Part shown: positions 1 to 10,509 of the stretch, piece by piece
Numbering within the stretch: the first letter of the stretch is position 1
Layout of the letters: each line of letters opens with the position of its first letter
Assembly (NCBI RefSeq): GCF_001661345.1
Contig: NW_017962915.1
Location: 685,657-749,656, forward strand
DNA from: Ascoidea rubescens DSM 1968
Lineage: Eukaryota > Ascomycota > Saccharomycetes > Ascoideales > Ascoideaceae
DNA: 64,000 bases
Reading direction: 5' to 3'
Program-made: the position numbers and the translations under genes
The notes under the pieces: generated by a model
The model's database searches: none
Told to the model about the DNA's origin: nothing
The model's input: the letters and a program-made list of their open reading frames with translations, nothing else

Positions 1-746
1 AGTTGTGGGTAAGTTGGCCAATCGGAAAAGACTTTCAAACCTTGTCTTACACTGTCGTCTTTGAGGATATCAAAGAAACCAAAACGGACTTTGTTTTCTC
101 TGAGAATTGCAACGACTTGTCTGGAAAAGCCACATTTGGGTTGGGAAGGAGTGCCCTTCATGAATAGCATTACTTGGGCTGCACAGGTTATTTTTTTTAA
201 TCTTTGGTTTAATTCATCTTGAGTTTCTTGTTTTATTGAGGGAGTTGGAAGAGGAGCTGGTTGTTGTTGTTGTTGTTGTTGTTGAGGTTGAGGTTGAGGT
301 TGAGACTGAGACTGAGACTGAGGTTGGGATGGGGGAGTTGAAATTGAAGAGTCTTTTGAAGATGATTCTTTTGGAGATGGCTGTTTAGATGGATCTTTTG
401 GATTTTCGTTGGAAGAGTCTTGAGAAGAGTAAAAGTTCAAGGTGCTAGCAAACTGTTTTGGATCAGCGCCAGACAATTCTTTCAAGATGGTTCCATTTTT
501 GATAAAAACAAAATGGGGGACGGATTGGACTTCGAATAATTCAGCGATATCGGGCAAGTTGTCAGCATCAATTGAGATGAAGGACACATTAGGGTTAGCG
601 TCAGCTAGAGTGATGAAGACTTTGTTCATTTGGATGCAAGGAGCAGCCCATTTGGCAGAGAAATAGAGGGATAGGAGTTTATCCTTTGGGGTTGAGTTTG
701 TTATGTCAGTGAATTGAGATTCAGACTCTATAGTGGTAACAGACAT
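1..746 (-). CDS. GRX3/GRX4: Monothiol glutaredoxin, Grx3/Grx4 type (3' end outside window)
   Basis: The protein has an N-terminal thioredoxin-like domain with the WAAPC motif (single Cys). A Gln/Pro/Ser-rich linker follows (QPQSQSQ then poly-Q). The glutaredoxin domain then begins with KGTPSQPKCGFSRQ, where the CGFS active site is at residues 205-208. The CGFS cysteine binds a bridging [2Fe-2S] cluster with glutathione. Grx3/4 proteins deliver iron in the cytosol and nucleus and signal iron status to Aft/Yap-type regulators. The start is the ATG at 744-746, which gives a Grx3-like N terminus. The frame is still open at base 1 (…DWPTYPQL), so roughly the last third of the glutaredoxin domain lies outside. 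The Q-rich linker is longer than the acidic linker usual in S. cerevisiae. GRX3 and GRX4 cannot be told apart from sequence alone. Confidence 0.93.
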   Translation of the reverse strand, partial: MSVTTIESESQFTDITNSTPKDKLLSLYFSAKWAAPCIQMNKVFITLADANPNVSFISIDADNLPDIAELFEVQSVPHFVFIKNGTILKELSGADPKQFASTLNFYSSQDSSNENPKDPSKQPSPKESSSKDSSISTPPSQPQSQSQSQPQPQPQQQQQQQQPAPLPTPSIKQETQDELNQRLKKITCAAQVMLFMKGTPSQPKCGFSRQVVAILRENKVRFGFFDILKDDSVRQGLKVFSDWPTYPQ

Positions 747-1058
747 TGTGGGAGCAAATAAGAAAGTGAAGGAGGAGGGCAAAGAGGCAATTAGGATAAT
801 TAGAAGGGAGAAGTTAGCAGGCGATAGTTGGAGATAAAAAAACGAGAGAGAATGGAGGATTGTTTTTTCTTTTATACTCAGAAGAGAGGGTTCAAATATG
901 GGTGATTAGTAACGCAGCGCTTTTCGCTGGACGAGAGATTCACGTCACGGCACGTGCGTGTGTGACGGGAGTACCAGTGCTGTGGGATGGTAGGAGAGGG
1001 TGCAAGCAGCAGCAGAGCGTGTGTGCGTGCAGGTCCACAGTGGTGGAGCGGTGTGGAG
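747..1058. promoter_or_regulatory. Spacer upstream of the glutaredoxin gene
   Basis: This is about 310 bp between the SWF1 stop and the glutaredoxin start, both on the minus strand. It should therefore hold the glutaredoxin promoter. A CACGTG E-box (Cbf1-type core) lies at 951-956, beside TCACGTCACGG at 940-950. No convincing gene is present. Confidence 0.4.
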
Positions 1059-2009
1059 CTAGGAAGGGAAGGGAGAGGCGAGTTTGAGAAGGAGGTTTTG
1101 GGCAAAGCCACTGTCGTAGATGTTGTCGATGTTGTCGATGGATGTGACAGGACGAGTGCGGGAGGAGATGGGAATTGAGTGGTGGTCGAGTTTGTTGAGA
1201 GGGCGTAGTGTGGAAGCAGACCTTTGGTAGTAGGTGTTGTTTTCCGAGTTGTAGTAGAGGAGATGTGCTTGGACGAGAGACTGGACGTTGGCCCATTTTT
1301 TGTACTCGCTGGCGTTGATGCCCAAGTAGATGTTGTTGAGCATCTGGTAGAGAAAAATGAAGAGGAACCAGGCGAGAAAGAAGCAGACGATGAGCAAGAT
1401 GCCGGCTACTTCATTTTGCTTGTTTGAGACAACCAAGAAGACGAGGAGCTTGTAGTTGAGTGGACTGTGGGCGACATGAGCGTAAGCTGCGGAATTGGCA
1501 GAATAGGCCTGACGTAGGAAGAGGAAGTTGAAGTAGACCGACAAGCACAGAATGGCGGCCAAATTGAGGATGAAGACGAGAAAGTACTTGTAGTTGTAGT
1601 AGCCCACGCAGTTGTTGATCCAGTAGCAGTGGTGGTCGAAGTCCAAGACGCAGCGGTCGCAGTGTTTGCAGTGGAGCATCCGAGGGAGCGTGGGGAGGAG
1701 GCACTTGGAGCAGAGGGCGAGGGTAGGATCGTGGTAGTGCTGGCGGAAGTAAATCAACTCGTTGGGCGGGAAGAGAGCCTGGTAGGCGCGATGATGGCGC
1801 TGCTGGTGGAGGGGGCAGCTGGGGCTCTTTGCACAGAGGACGAGGAACAAGAGGCAGTTGTTGGTGAGCACCACAGAAAGCACTGCGTTGAGGACGACGC
1901 TGTGCGAGCAGCCGAGCGAGGGGTACACGCCGCCAAAGAACATCGCGCAGCAGCCCGAGAAGAGCCCCACAAAGCATGCCGGAAGCACGTGCAGCACACA
2001 GGAGGCCAT
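1059..2009 (-). CDS. SWF1: DHHC palmitoyltransferase, Swf1-like
   Basis: This is an integral-membrane protein S-acyltransferase. A cysteine-rich domain (CSKC…HCKHCDRC) leads into [12 protein letters not shown], with the catalytic DHHC at residues 125-128. Hydrophobic segments lie on both sides (two N-terminal, two after the DHHC). The tail [14 protein letters not shown] matches the Swf1 C terminus (IYDxGxxxNL). In yeast, Swf1 sits in the ER and palmitoylates SNAREs such as Tlg1, Snc1 and Syn8. I chose the ATG at 2007-2009, giving 316 residues. A longer frame to 2174 adds an Arg/Thr-rich stretch with no family match that crosses a CACGTG site. Codon use is GC-rich, unlike most genes here. Confidence 0.85.
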   Translation of the reverse strand: MASCVLHVLPACFVGLFSGCCAMFFGGVYPSLGCSHSVVLNAVLSVVLTNNCLLFLVLCAKSPSCPLHQQRHHRAYQALFPPNELIYFRQHYHDPTLALCSKCLLPTLPRMLHCKHCDRCVLDFDHHCYWINNCVGYYNYKYFLVFILNLAAILCLSVYFNFLFLRQAYSANSAAYAHVAHSPLNYKLLVFLVVSNKQNEVAGILLIVCFFLAWFLFIFLYQMLNNIYLGINASEYKKWANVQSLVQAHLLYYNSENNTYYQRSASTLRPLNKLDHHSIPISSRTRPVTSIDNIDNIYDSGFAQNLLLKLASPFPS

Positions 2010-2533
2010 GGTGGTGGTGGTGGTGGTGCTTCTGCTGCCGGTGGTGTCTGTGCTTCTTCTGCGGACGCTCGGCCGGGTGACGTGCACGTGACCATCCGTC
2101 TGGCTGGTGCGTGTCCTCCAGAGAAGAAGAGGCACCAGAGGCACCAGAAGCACCACCCTCTGCTGCCTGCCCACTGCATTTTGCTGTCTTTTGTCTGCCT
2201 GCCGAGTTGTGCTGTGTACAGAAGCTGACGAAGAAAGTGATGTTGCATTATTGCCTGAATCAGCTATTCAACACTATCCACTGACCAACAACAGTCAAGA
2301 ATACCATAACAAACCTCCTAGCGATAGTTTAGAGCTATTCTACAGTCCTCAGATCATTGTTCTGCTTCCCACCTTCATCTCACTCCTGCTGCCATAGCTG
2401 TTGCTATCCTTTTCGTTTCCGTTTTCCTTTTCCTGTTCTTTCCACCTCTTTTTCACCCTCTTTCTGTTCTCTTTCCATTCGCAAAGACTATACTATATCT
2501 CTCTGATCTTATCGTCGAATTGATCTGAAAATT
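2010..2533. promoter_or_regulatory. Divergent SWF1/PBP1 promoter region
   Basis: The spacer between the two divergent genes is GC-rich on the SWF1 side. It holds GTGACGTGCACGTGACC near 2077-2093, with CACGTGAC at 2085-2092, a CDEI/Cbf1-type site. The 130 bp before PBP1 are strongly CT-rich, as in a yeast 5' leader. Confidence 0.4.
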
Positions 2534-5500
2534 ATGAGAACTTTCGCCAATAAGTCTGCCTCTGGTAATAATACTACCAATTCAAACAACAACAGCAATC
2601 CTACCACAACAACAACAACCACTAAAAACTCCTATACTAACCCTCTCAATACAAATCCCATCACTGGTTCTAACAACTCTCAAAATATAAATACTTTCTC
2701 TAAAAATGTCTCAAATAACAATAACAACACAAATACTATAAACAGCAACACAAACTATAGAAGACAAAATTACCACCACCACCACCACCACTCCTCATCG
2801 AGAAATAACAGCCTAACAACCAACAACCCAAACAATACAAACAACTCTATCTCAAACCCTAACTCAATTCAAAACTCCCTTAATCGTCGTAATAACCAAT
2901 TTAACAATAACAGCAATTATCAAAATATACAAAATCCAAATCAAAACTCTAATTCAACAAACACAAACTACTCTTCATCCAATCCCACCATCACTACTAC
3001 CACATCCTCCTCCTCCTTCTTCTTGCCTAACAACACCTTTCCTTATTTCAACAACAACGACTTCAACATAAATGATCTCAACGACCACGACCTCCAACAC
3101 ATGAACGACCGCACAAACTACCTCTACTTTAAAAGTCAAAACTGCTTATCCATCGCAACTGTATCCTCTGGCGCAAGATATAAAGGCACCCTAGCCGTAA
3201 TCAACCCATCTTCTTTACCTCTAGACATTGTCCTCAAAAAACCTGTCCAAATCGATCCAATTATCAACTCCTCCACTTCCTCCTCTTCCCTTAACGACTC
3301 CTTCATTAATGACTTGCCCGAAATCCTAATCATTCAATCAAAGGATTTAATGGACTTGCAGATTTTAAATGTAAATTTATCAAATTCGAATGATGTTATC
3401 ACTGATAATAAATTGAAATTAGATCAAAATGATGTTAAACAAAAATTAATTCCAAAAGAGCTTAAAGATACTAAAGAGATTAAAGACACTAAAGACACTA
3501 AAGATACTAAAGATACTAAAGATATTAAAGATATTAAAGATATTAAAGATATTAAAGATATTAAAGAAATTAAAGAAATTAAAGAAATTAAAGAAATTAA
3601 AGAGATTAAAGACACTAAAGACAATAAAGACACTAAAGAGCTTAAAGACAATAAACAAATCACATTACCTGAAACATCTCTCGATAAATCGGAAAAAAAA
3701 ACAGAAATCAAAAAACAACCCTCTTCATCAACTAATACCTCTTCTTCCTACAAAAAACATTCCTCCTTAATCTCCTCCCTACCTTCCTCTATCCCCCAAA
3801 GACCAATTCTTTCTAACAACTTTTCCAACAAATTTACCCCAAATTACGAAAAATCAAAATCAATGTTCAAAACTGATCTAGACATTTCAAAGAACATCAA
3901 ATACAAAGAACGCGAACTCCAGCAATGGGTTCCCGACAACAGCAACGTCAACCTAGACCTAGAACTAGAATCTGAATCCTCCGGAATTATTCCCTCTTCT
4001 CAAAAATGGAACCAGTTCCTCACAAATGAAATCAAGTTCGGTATACGTCCAAGCTATAATGAAAACTTTTACACAACCGCAATCTCAACCGATGCTCCTG
4101 ACTTCAAACAAAGATACGAATTTGCTCAGAAAATAGAAAAAGAAATCAAAAGCCAATCTCACAATAACAACCCCATCATTGCTGAAGATAGAGGCATCAT
4201 CTTAGACAACATTGACTTGGATGAGGAAGACAAGTACTCCGGTGTTGATAGAAGAGGTGATGAATTAATGGCAACTTTGAAAATGGGTCACTCTCTTGGT
4301 AATACAAACAGTTTACCGTCAAATCTAATCAAAAAAGACTCATCTAAATACATCCCTCCAAAACAAAGAAATGAAATTCACAATCTAGATCCCGCCATTA
4401 TTTCTTCAATGAAAGCTAATTCCATCAATAGAAATAACACTAATGTTAATAATAATAACAACTCAAAAGAAAATGCCCAGTTTAATACTTTAATATCAAA
4501 ATTATCTCTTGCTCCAGAAAACAAAAATATAACCCCAGAAATCACAGAAATCGCAGAAATCACAGAAACTGCAGAACCTCCAAAAATAAACGATTCTGAA
4601 ATTGTTAATCAACTCAAAAATGAAACAAAAGATGAAAAAGATATAAAAATCGAATCTTTGAAAGAAAAAAACATTGAAAATTTTCTATCAACATCTACAG
4701 TGTCTAAAGATACTCAATTGGTGGAAGAAAAACTAGAAATCATTAAAAATCCAACTGCAACAAACTCTGTTGTTTCTCTTTCTCAAGAAAACATTGATGC
4801 TGTTAAAATTTCCAGTTCTTCCTCTCCTTCATTAATAGAGACCGGTAAAAATAAGAAAAACGAAAAACCAATTAATAATGATAAATCTGTTAAACCGTTT
4901 TTGAAAGATTTGCCAAAGAGTTTACCAAAATCAATTCCATCCAAACCTGAAATTAAACATAATGAACACATTACTCAGATAAAGGCTGCAGTCTCAAGTG
5001 GACACAATTCATTAAACTATTTCAGAAATTCTTCTCATAGAAATTACTCTAATATTCATGGACATACTTTTAGAAATTTTTCGAATGAATCACTGAGAAT
5101 CAATGCACAATCCGAAATTAATTCATTGAAAGAATTTGCTGCCACATTTAAAGTTCCACAAAAATTTCCAACAGATTTATTGCCTATATTATCCAAGGAC
5201 AAAAATAAACAAGAAGAGATTATTAAAAAACAAATATCGGTTGGAAAATTATCCAGTTTTGCAAAGCCAATAACAAGTGATACTACGTCTGCAAGTATTT
5301 CAAGTGCTACAAGTGTTACTAACACTAATAGTAGTAGTTCCAATACTGCTTCTAATACTGCTTCTAATACTACTGTCAATGTTGTTACTAATAACAATAG
5401 TAATCAAAATTCGAATGTAAATCATAACACATCATCTAATACGATAATCAAACCTGATGTAAAATTGCCTGCCAAACCAAAGACATTGGGAACTACCAAT

Positions 5501-5743
5501 AATAATAGTAATAATAGTAATAATAGTAATAATAGTAATAATAGTAATAATGGTAATAATAGTATTGTTTCTAATAACTCTAACAATGCTACTTCTAATA
5601 CTAGTAATACAAATGCTAATAATGTTAATGTTAGTAATTCTGATAATGCCATTAATGCCATTAATGTTAATAATAATGCTAATGCTAATGTTAATGTTAA
5701 TGTTAATGCTAATGCTAATGCTAATAATAATAACAACAACAAC

Positions 5744-5780
<37 letters not shown>

Positions 5781-6697
5781 GTAATAGTAATAGTAATATA
5801 TCCTCTCCAGCAGTAAAACATATAAATAAATTCGGAAGAAAGGCAGATTTAAACCGACCAATTAAACTTAATCCAGCAGCAGCATCATTTACACCATCTA
5901 CACCTCATTCATCACCAATGAACAATTTTAATATGATTTCACCTAATCAACCACATCAAAATCTTTCATCGCCAAATAACCGCGGAATGCATTATAGTAA
6001 AAGAAATATGAATATGAATGCGCATTTTTTCGGAAACAAAAATATAAAGTATGATCCAAATCGATCAAAAAATCTCAATGAAGATTTCAATTTGTTTATT
6101 GATGCGAAAAAGAATCATGGAGACGATTCTGGTCCAGTAATAGTTGAAAGGGCTTATGCTACTAATCCCACATGGGCGGAGACGTTGGAAAAATCGCATA
6201 TATCATTATTTCCACCAAAGGAATCAGTGATTGCGCAGCATAAAAACCGATATATTTCCAATTACAACAATGGAAATAATCATCATCATAATCGTCATGC
6301 TGATAGTATACCAAATATGAATTCTAATATGTCGCCAATAATTACACCACAAATGGTGCCAATAATAAGAGGAGGTCCACCATACGATGGAGGCATGGGT
6401 GCACAGTATGGACCTATACCAATCAACTCGTTTGTGTCGCCAGGATACTCAGGATACGAAAGTTTTCCAGTTGGGGCAGTGCCGGTTTACAATAACATGA
6501 GAGGTGGAATGCCACCATATGGGTTTATGTCTACAATGCCCAATATGATGCCAATGGTGACAGATGGAGCCTTTATGCGTTATATGCCACAGAATGGATA
6601 TATGCCAGGCCCTGGTTATAATTATGGGGGCAATATGAGAGGAAATGGGCCAGGATCCAACATGTCTCCTCAATCAGGATACTCAAAATACAATTAA
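2534..6697 (+). CDS. PBP1: Pbp1, ataxin-2 family stress-granule protein
   Basis: The 1387-residue protein has the ataxin-2 order. An Asn-rich head covers residues 1-190. An Sm-like (ataxin-2 SM) domain covers about 190-285 (YFKSQNCLSIATVSSGARYKGTL). The LsmAD domain covers about 455-560 (ELQQWVPDNSN… through EDKYSGVDRR). A long low-complexity region and a C-terminal ERAYATNPTWAETLEKSHIS block follow. Pbp1 binds Pab1, promotes polyadenylation and stress-granule assembly, and restrains TORC1 under respiratory growth in S. cerevisiae. It is about twice the length of the S. cerevisiae protein. The excess is a Lys-Asp/Lys-Glu repeat (residues ~309-372) and Asn runs (~985-1090). The Met/Gly/Pro-rich tail resembles the methionine-rich phase-separating tail known for Pbp1. 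The start is the first ATG after a CT-rich leader. Confidence 0.92.
3458..3660 (+). repeat. 9-bp coding minisatellite (K-I/T/L-K-D/E units) in PBP1
   Basis: About 22 tandem units of the form ATTAAAGAT / ACTAAAGAT / ATTAAAGAA run without interruption in frame. They encode repeats of Ile/Thr/Leu-Lys-Asp or -Glu. Homogenised blocks (five IKD, then five IKE) show recent slippage or unequal exchange. The product should be a highly charged helix between the Sm and LsmAD domains. Confidence 0.9.
5490..5797 (+). repeat. AAT/AAC/AGT-rich poly-Asn coding tract in PBP1
   Basis: Repeated AATAATAGT units (5490-5545), then GTTAATGCT-type units and a pure AAT/AAC run (5725-5785), encode Asn with Ser, Val and Ala. 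The array stays in frame. Confidence 0.85.
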
Positions 6698-6745
6698 AAG
6701 ATAAGATAAGACAAGACAAGACGGATAAGATAAGATAAGATCAGA
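6698..6745 (+). repeat. AAGAT/AAGAC pentanucleotide repeat
   Basis: About nine imperfect AAGAT/AAGAC units lie directly after the PBP1 stop codon, probably in its 3' UTR. Confidence 0.8.
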
Positions 6746-7076
6746 TACTTTAGGCTGACAAAAAATAGAACATCAAAACGAAAAAACCTATTAAAAATGA
6801 TGGGATATTGTTTACTTTACAGAGAAAGAAATGTGTTTTTTTTTTTTGATTGATTTCTCGGACTGGATGCTCTTTTCTATTGACAGTAAATAACACAACA
6901 GCCAACGCCATGATTAACGTACATACTTAGATAACTAGTGAAAAGAGCAATACTCAATAAACGCAAAATTTAAATAAAGTTCCGCCCACTCAAAAAAGTG
7001 AGCCTGAGAAAGTAGACTTGAGAAAGCGAACCTGAGAAACTCAGTAGAGAAGGCAATCCACCACAAACAGTACAAA
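6746..7076. other. PBP1-MED22 spacer
   Basis: AT-rich spacer of about 330 bp holding the PBP1 3' end and the MED22 promoter. A T-run lies at 6836-6847. I see no gene or strong motif. Confidence 0.4.
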
Positions 7077-7673
7077 ATGCAGCAGAAGTCGAGCCAGTAT
7101 CTTCGTAAGTGTTTCGAGGAAGGTGTTTGCACCAGCACAGTGTGCTTTTGAGAGCCAGAAGTACTAACACGCTGTGGCAGAGAGAGTGAATCAGAACACA
7201 GAAACCATCATCAACCGATTTTCCAACATCATCAAACTATGCTCGGTACGTATGGAGTGCCCCAGAGAAGAGAAGGACATCGAACATCGAACATCGACTA
7301 ACACCAGCACCAGAACCAAGTGATCTCGATGGAGGACGATGAGTACGACCACGACTACATGGAGGATCGTCCTGAGAACAAGTCCCAGGAGATGGTCTTG
7401 ACTGATCTTTTGCAGATGGAAACCGACAGCACCACCATCATCCGGATGATTGAGGAGCTCTTGACGATAACTAGGGCGTTAAAGGAGTCGTGGATCTTGA
7501 ACCAATTGCCCAACTCAGTGGAGGATGGACTCGAGAAGAGGCAGAGCAACGAGAGCTCCATCTGCACCAACCTTGACGCCAGGCTCAACGAGTTGCTTTC
7601 TAGGATCTGTGAGGTGGAGGACAGCTACACCACCATGGACAACTACGTGCTCTTCAGGGAGAACTCCAGCTAG
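7077..7673 (+). CDS. MED22: Mediator subunit Med22 (Srb6), two introns
   Basis: I rebuilt this as three exons: 7077-7104, 7181-7245 and 7314-7673 (150 residues). Intron 1 starts GTAAGT (7105), has a perfect TACTAAC at 7162-7168 and ends CAG at 7180. Intron 2 starts GTACGT (7246), has GACTAAC at 7296-7302 and ends CAG at 7313. Splicing gives MQQKSSQYLQRVNQNTETII…, a Med22-like N terminus. Exon 3 carries LLTITRALKESWILNQLP, matching LLILTRSIKEKWLLNQIP of S. cerevisiae Srb6. Med22 is a small helical subunit of the Mediator head that pairs with Med11 and helps RNA polymerase II initiation. Codons are GC-rich like those of SWF1. A nearer CAG at 7307 also keeps frame but lies only ~6 nt from the branch point, so 7313 is preferred. 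Confidence 0.88.
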
Positions 7674-8050
7674 ATTACGCCAGGGCACTTCAGCTACTTC
7701 AACAGCTACTTCACTTCCATCACACTCCAATGCTTCACTCATAGGCAGCAAGTCACCGCCTATTTTGTGGCCAAAACAGCATGCGCAGATGGGAGATATC
7801 TATCATTTACCACGTGGTACATGTGACTTTGTGTGGATAATTGCCGTGTAGTACCCGCAGTATCAGTATGGGTTGAGCACTTCTGGCCACATTTGAGCGT
7901 GTCTGCATTAGGAGCGCCACTGCCTCTGAGCTTACCGCAGCTCAGTAAAAGCTCCTTTTTCTCTTTTGAGCTGGAGGATATAATGCTCTTCCTCTTTCTT
8001 TCACTGTTCAGAGATAATTGCTGCTAACCACCTAGACAATCACACTCAAA
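7674..8050. promoter_or_regulatory. HSE1 upstream region
   Basis: Spacer of about 375 bp holding the MED22 3' end and the HSE1 promoter. A palindromic ACCACGTGGT E-box lies at 7809-7818. A pyrimidine-rich leader precedes the HSE1 ATG. Confidence 0.4.
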
Positions 8051-10509
8051 ATGGCTTTGGAAGATCTTATTCGTATGTCTGCGCTGCTTTTATTTTCTTC
8101 TTGTTTTTCCTGTTTTTATAACACTAAAAAAACAAAAAAACCCTTACTAACAATTGATGATCCTATCAATCATAAACAGTTCAAACTACTGATGAAGCTC
8201 AGATGACCGATAACTGGGAGGACATCCTAGAAGTCTGTGATCTTGTTAATAATGATCCAACCGATGGTCCTGAAATCGCTATCAAAACTTTAGGCAAGAG
8301 ATTCATGATAAATAATGCAAATATCTTATTACGATCAATAACTTTATTGCAGGCTCTATCCGAGAATTGTGGTTCAAAAATGAAGTTTCAAGCTGCTTCA
8401 AAAAACTTCACAAACTTATTATACGATAATATTATATCAAACAAAAAGATTCATATTACTATTAAACAAGAATTAATCTCTGTTTTAACCCAATTATCAC
8501 ACTCTTTTAAAAATGATCCCTCGTTGCGTTTAGTCGATGATTTATTAAAAAAAATCAAAAAAAAGCACCCTGAGTTATTCCCAAATAACAACGCCAACTC
8601 TGCTTATGCTCCTTCTTCTTCTGATGGTCCCTCGTTACCTCAAAAGGATCAAATGCAAGAAGCCGATAAAGCTCTAGAAGATGATGAATTAAAAAAAGTC
8701 TTGGAACTATCTCTCAAAGAGTATAATCAAGAACAAAGCTGGAGAACTAGTTATACTAAATTTCAAAAACCTGTTGAATCAATCAAAAAATCAAATGATG
8801 AATCGAATTTAAATAATCAATTCAAAGACCTATTTATAAATGACAAATCCCAATCCCAATCTCAATCTCAATCCCAATTGCAACCAAAAATTGAACCGGA
8901 TTTTACAAATGATCCATTTTCTAAACCTCAACATCAACATCAATCTGAACCTAAACCCGAACCTGAACCTGAACCTGAACCTCAACTACTAGTACAAGAT
9001 CTGTCGGTTTCTGAAATAAAAGCTGAAAATACTGAACCCTTATCTCCAGCTGTAATCACCCGTGTTAAAGCGCTCTACGATTTAATTTCTGTCGAACCAG
9101 ACGAATTATCCTTTAAAAAGGGCGATACAATCATCGTATTGGAATCAGTTTATAAAGACTGGTGGAGAGGTTCATTGAATGGCCAAATCGGTATATTCCC
9201 ATTAAATTACGTCTCGCCAATCAAGGATCCTTCCCCCGAAGAATTGTTAAAAGAAAACAAAATTGAATCAGATATTCTAAAACAATCTTCTAATATTGAA
9301 AGACTATTAATTAGATTAACAACCATCAACAATGAATCGGAAAATAACCAACTCTCTCAACAGGAATTTATCAAACTAATTAACGATCAGAGCCTCACTG
9401 ATTTATTTAACAATCTAATCTCTGTTCGTCCCAAATTAGGTAAATTGATTGAAAAATACTCCGAAAGAAAAGATGGTTTGCTTCAATTAAATGAAAAACT
9501 AATGGAAAGTGAAAGAATTTATAATGATTTAATGGATGATGCAATTAATCAATTTAAAACACCTGCTTCAAAGAAATCAATGACCTCAGGCCAAATTTAT
9601 TCACAGTATACTGGTTTTGGTCAGCCACAACAACCACCATCTCAACTACCACTTCAACCACTATCCCAAAAATTACAGAGTGACCCTTATAGTGTTAATA
9701 ACTCAGGGCCAACTCACATTCAACCTCAGGGAACATCAGTAAATAACCCATTCAACTATTATCTAGGAAACACACAACAACCAAATCAACCAAATCAACC
9801 AAATAATTATAAATTTCAATATCCTTCAAATGTTGCGGGCTCATCTAACTCTACTGGCGGCAGTATCTCTAATCCATATCAACAAAATTCTCAACCATCA
9901 CAATCGCCACCACAAACCCAACCTCAACCACCAAATCCCATTACTATGAATAGTACTGGAGGATTCCAAAGTCTTCTACCAAACGTTAATCCTAATTCTA
10001 CTGGTGGACGTCCAGGAAATCACCCAAATACAATAAATGTTCTACCGAATACAACTGGAGGATATCAAGGCCCTGGTCCTAACCAACAATCACAACCACA
10101 ACAGCAACAGCAACAGCAACAGCAACCACCACTACAACAACAACATTTTATTGATCCTCACACATCTGGTGGATATACACGTCCTCAGAATGCACCTCCT
10201 GGTTATAACCCAGAATATCAAAATCCAGCACAAACCATTAAGCCAGTTGCTACTGGATACAATGCAGGATACCAACCACCAAGTCAAGACCAACAATCTA
10301 ACTTATCACTTGGACCAACACCAGCACCATTGGCTCCACAACACACTTTTAAACCATATCCAGACATGAACCAATTTGAAATCAGTAATCCATTAAAGGA
10401 AAACAATGCTGGCGGTTCTACAACTCTACAAACTACTCTGCCAGCTCAACAAGGAAATGGCAGAAAGGGAAGTGCACCATATCCAACCGACGTCAGTAAG
10501 TTTTTTTAG
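8051..10509 (+). CDS. HSE1: ESCRT-0 subunit Hse1 (VHS-UIM-SH3), one intron
   Basis: Exon 1 is 8051-8072 and exon 2 is 8180-10509 (783 residues). The intron has donor GTATGT (8073), TACTAAC at 8145-8151 and acceptor CAG at 8177-8179. The join restores MALEDLILQTTDEAQ before the VHS domain. The VHS domain is at ~15-150 and a UIM (DDELKKVLELSLKEY) at ~175. The SH3 domain is at ~303-358 (ALYDLISVEPDELSFKKGD). A GAT-like helical region covers ~370-470 and a long Gln/Pro tail follows. Hse1 pairs with Vps27 in ESCRT-0, gathering ubiquitinated cargo on endosomes; its SH3 recruits ubiquitin-modifying enzymes. The tail repeats an [S/T]TGG motif, which is not a standard Hse1 feature. Confidence 0.92.

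Noticed and set aside
5422-5821. Poly-Leu, poly-Ile and similar frames opposite AAT arrays (also at 29.2-29.4, 38.5 and 48.0-48.4 kb)
   Set aside because: Shadows of trinucleotide repeats inside real poly-Asn genes.
10494-10509. GTAAGT near the HSE1 stop as a splice donor
   Set aside because: The frame ends cleanly at TAG a few codons later, and no downstream exon continues the Hse1 protein.
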